Below, piece by piece: positions 60,817 through 64,000 of a DNA stretch of 64,000 nt. The stretch is taken from contig ONJJ01000003.1 of assembly GCA_900318115.1 (NCBI GenBank), positions 62,001 through 126,000 of the forward strand, read 5' to 3'. Each line of letters starts with the position of its first letter. The first letter of the stretch is position 1. Source of the stretch: an uncultured Prevotellaceae bacterium (GTDB lineage Bacteria; Bacteroidota; Bacteroidia; Bacteroidales; Bacteroidaceae). The notes below the pieces were generated by a model. The model was not told the DNA's origin. It did no database searches and saw only the letters and a list, made by a program, of their open reading frames with translations. The translations under genes and the position numbers were made by a program.

Positions 60817-60898
60817 TGCAACGTGCTGCATCTCGCCCTGCAACGTGCTGCATCTCGCCCTGCAACGTGCTGCATCTCGCCCTGCAACGTGCTGCACC
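60817..60898. repeat. Tandem array, 3.7 copies of a 22-base unit
   Basis: Copies at 60817, 60839 and 60861 are identical (TGCAACGTGCTGCATCTCG plus CCC), the fourth at 60883 is partial and ends five bases before the stop of the anti-sigma-like gene. Period 22, sequence unrelated to the array just to the left. Confidence 0.92.
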
Positions 60899-60902
60899 CT
60901 CC

Positions 60903-61301
60903 TTATTCCGCTGCTGCGCTGTCCTGCGGCGCGGCAATGGGTGCCTCAGATCCAGCGGAGTGGACGGGCATGACCTGCTCAATGGTCGGGGACAGTTCGT
61001 CGACTGCTGAGGTGGTCGTGGTGGCGTTCAGGGAGGGCAGCAAGGCTTGGATAATGAAGCCCAAAGTCATGAGGGCAGCCACGCTGAGGATGTTCGAGAC
61101 GAAGGGAACGAGGCGCAGGCGACGTGCCCGGCGGCGCTGTTCCTGCCGACGCAGGATGAGGGCGTTGTCGGGCACCTGCATCTGCTGGTCCCAGAGGCGC
61201 ATCTGCTGGCGCAGACGCTGCTGGTGAGCGAGCTCGTCGATGATGAGGTGGTCGAGCGCATCGAGCTGCCCGGACTCTTCGAAGGTGTATTTGTTCTCCA
61301 T
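60903..61301 (-). CDS. Small single-span membrane protein, candidate anti-sigma factor
   Basis: 132 residues. A charged, Gln/Arg-rich N-terminal half (LDHLIIDELAHQQRLRQQMR) precedes one hydrophobic span (about residues 68-90, FVSNILSVAALMTLGFIIQA) and a short polar C-terminal tail. No enzyme motif. The gene starts 15 bases after the sigma factor gene ends, on the same strand. Position and topology (cytoplasmic N-terminus, one span) are those of an anti-sigma factor, which is the inference; no ZAS or FecR domain is recognised. Its end abuts a 22-base tandem array. Confidence 0.65.
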   Translation of the reverse strand: MENKYTFEESGQLDALDHLIIDELAHQQRLRQQMRLWDQQMQVPDNALILRRQEQRRRARRLRLVPFVSNILSVAALMTLGFIIQALLPSLNATTTTSAVDELSPTIEQVMPVHSAGSEAPIAAPQDSAAAE

Positions 61302-61316
61302 AATCGTTGTGTTTTT

Positions 61317-61955
61317 TTAGATTAGATGCAGCTGGGCGAAACGTTGGCGGACAACCTCGCGCAGGCGCTGCATGCACTTGTACTTACTGGTCTTAAGTCC
61401 CACCTTGGAAGTGTTTTCCGGGCGCAGAGCCAGAATCTCGTCGAGCGAGCGCTGCTCGTAGTAGAACAACGTCAGGATCTGCCGGCAACGGTCACTCATG
61501 GCGAGCACCGCATCTGCGACAACTCTTTCGCGCTCTTCGCTGGCCTCGCGTGCAGCAGTCTCTGTGTCGGCAGCGTAGCGGCTGCGGTCCAGCGCATCGA
61601 GCACGGCGTTGTCGTCGGTGAGTTCCAGGCGTGAGTCCTTGCGCAGGAGTTCCCAGTGCTTGCGCTTGGCTATGGCCAGCAGGAATGTCATCAGGCTGCT
61701 GGTCATAGGCTGCGGCTGACCGTCGGACCACCGACATAGCACTCCGTTGCAGTTCTCTATGCGGTGCGTCTCGATTTCTCTCCAGAGGTGCACCATTGCT
61801 TCCTGGAAGATGTCATCGACCTGATCCTCCGCGACAAAGAGAGCGCCTGCATGGCTGCAGAAGTAAGCCTTGCTGTCGCGATAGAAGCGTTCCATCATGG
61901 CGGCATCGTGCTGCGCCACGGCTTCTACGATCTCTGTGTCGGTCCATTTCTTCAT
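61317..61955 (-). CDS. RNA polymerase sigma factor, ECF type
   Basis: 212 residues. Region 2 is visible as AEDQVDDIFQEAMVHLWREI with MTSSLMTFLLAIAKRKHWEL, and region 4 as MSDRCRQILTLFYYEQRSLDEILALRPENTSKVGLK with SKYKCMQRLREVV. An acidic/Arg linker of about 45 residues between them is longer than usual. It would direct RNA polymerase to stress or envelope promoters. It lies between PrsW (75 bases upstream) and the candidate anti-sigma gene (15 bases downstream). Confidence 0.88.
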   Translation of the reverse strand: MKKWTDTEIVEAVAQHDAAMMERFYRDSKAYFCSHAGALFVAEDQVDDIFQEAMVHLWREIETHRIENCNGVLCRWSDGQPQPMTSSLMTFLLAIAKRKHWELLRKDSRLELTDDNAVLDALDRSRYAADTETAAREASEERERVVADAVLAMSDRCRQILTLFYYEQRSLDEILALRPENTSKVGLKTSKYKCMQRLREVVRQRFAQLHLI

Positions 61956-62030
61956 CGAGGTGAGGGCTTGTTCAATCGTTGATGCACACAGCGGGCACGG
62001 AGTGACCCTGCGAGGCGTAAAAAAAGTGAT

Positions 62031-62753
62031 TTAGGAGAAGTGTTTATAGATTCTGTCAGCCTCCACGAGCTCGCGGATGTGGCGTGTGCCCAGCTTGCGG
62101 AGTTCGTTGCAGAAGAGCAGCAGACCGATGGTCAGCAGCCCTTCGAAAGTCTCGTTGACCTCCGTGGTCATACAAATGGCGTCGTAGATGCCGTGGGCCA
62201 GCACGGGCGCTGCCAGCACGAAGACGCGGTTGTGCCAGCTGTCGTGCCCGAAGTGTACGAGGCTGTAGTAATATCCCATGAGAACCGCGAAGAAGAAGTG
62301 ACCGGGCACCGAGAGCAAGCCTCGGGCTATGGCCGTTCCGAACCAGGCGTCGCCGGCATCGAAGAGGTACATGACATTCTCGAAGGCAGCAAAGCCGAGT
62401 CCCACGCAGACGGCATAAACTACGCCGTCAAGGTGCTCGTCGAACTCCTTGTTCTTGCGCAGGAACAGCCAGAGCATGATCAGCTTGGCGGTCTCCTCGG
62501 GGAGGGCGGCAGCGCCGAAGCTGTAGATGGTGGCGGAGAGGGCGTCGGTATAGCCGTTGGGGAGTATTCCGGAGTAGACGAACGGCGTGGAGAATAGCAG
62601 CGAGACGAAAACGGATGCCACTCCGCAGAAAAATGCCTTCACGAGCTGTCCTATGGGTTCTGGATGCTCGCGGTCGCGCCTGAGAATGAAGAACATAAGC
62701 ACTACGGCGGGAAGTAGTGCTGCAGCCAGGAGAAGGAAGGGAGATGCGTTCAT
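62031..62753 (-). CDS. PrsW-family intramembrane metalloprotease
   Basis: 240 residues with seven or so spans, using the ATG at 62753 (an earlier one at 62813 adds a stretch with no family features). PrsW family motifs are complete: LPEETAKLIML (EExxK), GLGFAAFENVMYLF, SVPGHFFFAVLMGYY and AHGIYDA. In Bacillus subtilis PrsW cuts the anti-sigma factor RsiW to release a sigma factor. Here the sigma and candidate anti-sigma genes follow on the same strand, so the same chain of events is likely. Confidence 0.9.
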   Translation of the reverse strand: MNASPFLLLAAALLPAVVLMFFILRRDREHPEPIGQLVKAFFCGVASVFVSLLFSTPFVYSGILPNGYTDALSATIYSFGAAALPEETAKLIMLWLFLRKNKEFDEHLDGVVYAVCVGLGFAAFENVMYLFDAGDAWFGTAIARGLLSVPGHFFFAVLMGYYYSLVHFGHDSWHNRVFVLAAPVLAHGIYDAICMTTEVNETFEGLLTIGLLLFCNELRKLGTRHIRELVEADRIYKHFS

Positions 62754-62870
62754 TGGGCAAAGAAAAATCACAAAATACGGGTCAAAGTAAGTAAAAAAGT
62801 CTTGAGTATGCAAATTTTTCGGCAGAAAGTTTCATAATCACCCCTACTTTGCGATTTATTTGCAAAAAAG

Positions 62871-62902
62871 TTTGGTGGAAACTGCAATAGGTATTACCTT
62901 TG
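62871..62902 (+). promoter_or_regulatory. Promoter of a candidate structured RNA
   Basis: TTTG at 62871-62874, a 20-base spacer and TACCTTTG at 62895-62902: a near-perfect promoter facing right, with no protein gene on this strand until 63542. Confidence 0.75.
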
Positions 62903-62907
62903 CAGCA

Positions 62908-63164
62908 GAAAAAGAGAGGAACATGCCTCTTCCACTCTTCAAAACGCGATCATTGACACCTTACCAAATAGCTTAGGCCGCATCGGTTCGATCGGGAGAC
63001 TCATCAATAACATCAGAAAACCGAGAACGTTCTGCATTCCAATGGCGGGCTGCGCCCCTCACGGGGTAACCTCTCTCACGGGAGGCCGGCAGATTACAAA
63101 GGGTGCAGGCACTCAAATCATTCATACTCGGAGTTCTCATCACATCATCGGTGCGGCTTTTTTT
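62908..63164 (+). ncRNA. Candidate structured non-coding RNA, about 255 bases
   Basis: From just after the promoter to a seven-T run at 63158-63164. The end stem GCCGCATCG (62977-62985) pairs with CGGTGCGGC (63149-63157); nested inside are CCGAG/CTCGG (63021 and 63127 areas), CTGCA/TGCAG, CTGC/GCAG and two small hairpins CCCC-TCA-CGGGG and CCTC...GAGG. A short 5' hairpin AGAGG/CCTCT lies near the start. No long open frame or known RNA signature (RNase P, tmRNA or SRP RNA motifs) was seen. 6S RNA, which is a long rod with a central bulge, is one candidate. The 491-base gap around it is otherwise empty. Confidence 0.6.
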
Positions 63165-63244
63165 GTGTCCTCGCGCGCACAGGATAAATGCGCGCGAAGG
63201 AATAATAGGAATGCGCGTGCGAAATAATAAAAAGGACGCAAGAG

Positions 63245-63439
63245 CTATGAACCCAACAGCTTGCGGAACTCCTCTTGCTGTTCGTGGCGTTGCTCTGCCG
63301 AGAGTTCTGGATAACGTTCTCCTATCCAACGGGCAAAAGCCTCGATGGCCTTCATCTTCATCATGGACTTACCAGCCTTTAAGCCACTGGCATAAGGCGT
63401 GTGGGGCAGCAGCGCCCGGTTGAAATTTCCGTCACTCAT
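63245..63439 (-). CDS. Small conserved-looking protein
   Basis: 64 residues. NFNRALLPHTPYASGLKAGKS followed by a basic and helical part (MKMKAIEAFARWIGERYPEL, then EQQEEFRKLLGS) resembles short proteins seen in Bacteroidales; no function is known. No signal peptide or membrane span. It is divergent from the amidase gene, which starts about 100 bases away. Confidence 0.7.
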   Translation of the reverse strand: MSDGNFNRALLPHTPYASGLKAGKSMMKMKAIEAFARWIGERYPELSAEQRHEQQEEFRKLLGS

Positions 63440-63514
63440 AACCTTTCCTTGTTAAATTTTGTGCAAAATTACATATTTTCTTCCAATTTCTCTCGTTATT
63501 TCAGCAGAAAGAAC

Positions 63515-63522
63515 TATATTTG
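63515..63522 (+). promoter_or_regulatory. -7 promoter box of the amidase gene
   Basis: TATATTTG 19 bases before the ATG at 63542; AAGGAG, a rare Shine-Dalgarno-like site, lies in between at 63531-63536. Confidence 0.65.
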
Positions 63523-63541
63523 CGCCAAAATAAGGAGTAAA

Positions 63542-64000
63542 ATGAAGAGAATATGTATTTTTCTTGCCTGCTTGGCAACGGTTTTGTCGTTGTCGGCAGC
63601 CAAAAAGGTAACCTGGGTCATCGACGCCGGGCACGGTGGTCGCGACACGGGGTGCGAAGGAACCCTTACTAAAGAGAAAGACATCACTCTGGCTGTGGCC
63701 AAGGAAGTGGGGCGGCTGGTGAAGAAGAACATCAGCGGAGTGCAGGTGGTCTATACGCGAGAGAAGGACAAGTACCTGACGCTGCAGGAACGTTGCGACA
63801 TCGCCAATTCGCGGGGAGCCACGCTATTTATCTCCATCCACGTGAACTCCGCCTCTAATCAGTTCGCTCGCGGCACGGAATCCTTCTTCGCAACCAATGT
63901 ACCCCTGAAGGGCACGCAGGCTGGCAAGAGCGAGTTGCTGGCGCTGTTGTTGCAACGGCAATACCTCTCCCACGGCCGCGAAATCAGCCGAGGGGTGAAG
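63542..64000 (+). CDS. N-acetylmuramoyl-L-alanine amidase (Amidase_3), 3' end outside window
   Basis: 153 residues are visible before the right edge. A signal peptide (MKRICIFLACLATVLSLSAA) is followed by the zinc amidase core: WVIDAGHGGRDTGCEG (first His), KEKDITLAVAKEVGRL (Glu), VVYTREKDKYLTLQERCDIA, and FISIHVNSASN (second His). It cleaves the amide bond between MurNAc and the peptide stem in peptidoglycan, in the periplasm. The start is clear; the length cannot be judged from here. Confidence 0.93.
   Translation, partial: MKRICIFLACLATVLSLSAAKKVTWVIDAGHGGRDTGCEGTLTKEKDITLAVAKEVGRLVKKNISGVQVVYTREKDKYLTLQERCDIANSRGATLFISIHVNSASNQFARGTESFFATNVPLKGTQAGKSELLALLLQRQYLSHGREISRGVK

Noticed and set aside
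60343..60898. CRISPR array
   Set aside because: Repeats are short, partly inverted, or directly adjacent; no constant repeat with unique spacers and no cas genes.
62896..63170. RNase P RNA, tmRNA or SRP RNA
   Set aside because: None of the conserved core sequences of these RNAs was found in the segment.

Overview
The window is a gene-dense chromosomal segment of a Bacteroidales bacterium, most likely a Prevotellaceae-type gut or rumen organism. The evidence is: promoters of the Bacteroidetes type (-7 box TANNTTTG, often with TTTG or TTG 19-20 bases upstream), few Shine-Dalgarno sites, a complete Bat (Bacteroides aerotolerance) operon, HU proteins with fused membrane and LysM parts, DUF4296 and DUF4301 family genes, and large secreted proteins ending in a type IX secretion-like tail. 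No transposase, phage gene, rRNA or CRISPR array was seen.

Layout. 1-3640: end of ftsY, rimO, a small HU protein and an HU-transmembrane-LysM protein. 3668-13298: the Bat operon (moxR, DUF58, a membrane protein, batA, a batB-batC fusion, batD, batE) and a PAP2 phosphatase. 13427-19318: ileS, dksA-like, lspA, a DUF4296 lipoprotein and a small protein. 19727-27338: galE, a UDP-sugar dehydrogenase, an aspartokinase-like protein without its catalytic motifs, purU, a YjbH-like protein and GDP-fucose synthase. 27532-35903: tRNA-Arg, DUF4301, a RelA-type (p)ppGpp synthetase, a MORN-repeat protein, a YhcH/EbgC-like protein and glycogen branching enzyme. 36202-41912: a Gly/Tyr-rich exported protein, an OmpP1/FadL-like barrel and a secreted HExxH protein. 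42187-51982: Pif1/RecD-like helicase, sugar nucleotidyltransferase, guaA, a SpoU methyltransferase, nudC, phosphoglucomutase, tilS and tRNA-Cys. 51983-60902: an accessory region with two large secreted proteins, a 61-residue peptide gene, a HepT-MntA toxin-antitoxin pair and many repeats. 60903-64000: a PrsW protease, sigma factor and small membrane protein set, a candidate structured RNA, a small conserved protein and the start of an N-acetylmuramoyl-L-alanine amidase.

The most unusual signals are repeats and RNAs. (1) A GC-rich hairpin element flanked by pyrimidine-rich DNA interrupts rimO twice and ugd once (reverse orientation), each time in frame. (2) Four tandem arrays with unrelated sequences share an exact 22-base period (22637, 22788, 60706, 60817). 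(3) A 247-base palindromic element with 14-base terminal inverted repeats and a dispersed element of about 75 bases lie in gene ends. (4) A promoter-to-terminator unit at 62871-63164 encodes no plausible protein and has nested complementary arms. (5) PrsW, a sigma factor and a one-membrane-span protein form what looks like a self-contained regulated-proteolysis signalling unit.

All calls are from reading the sequence and its translations; no database search or folding program was run.
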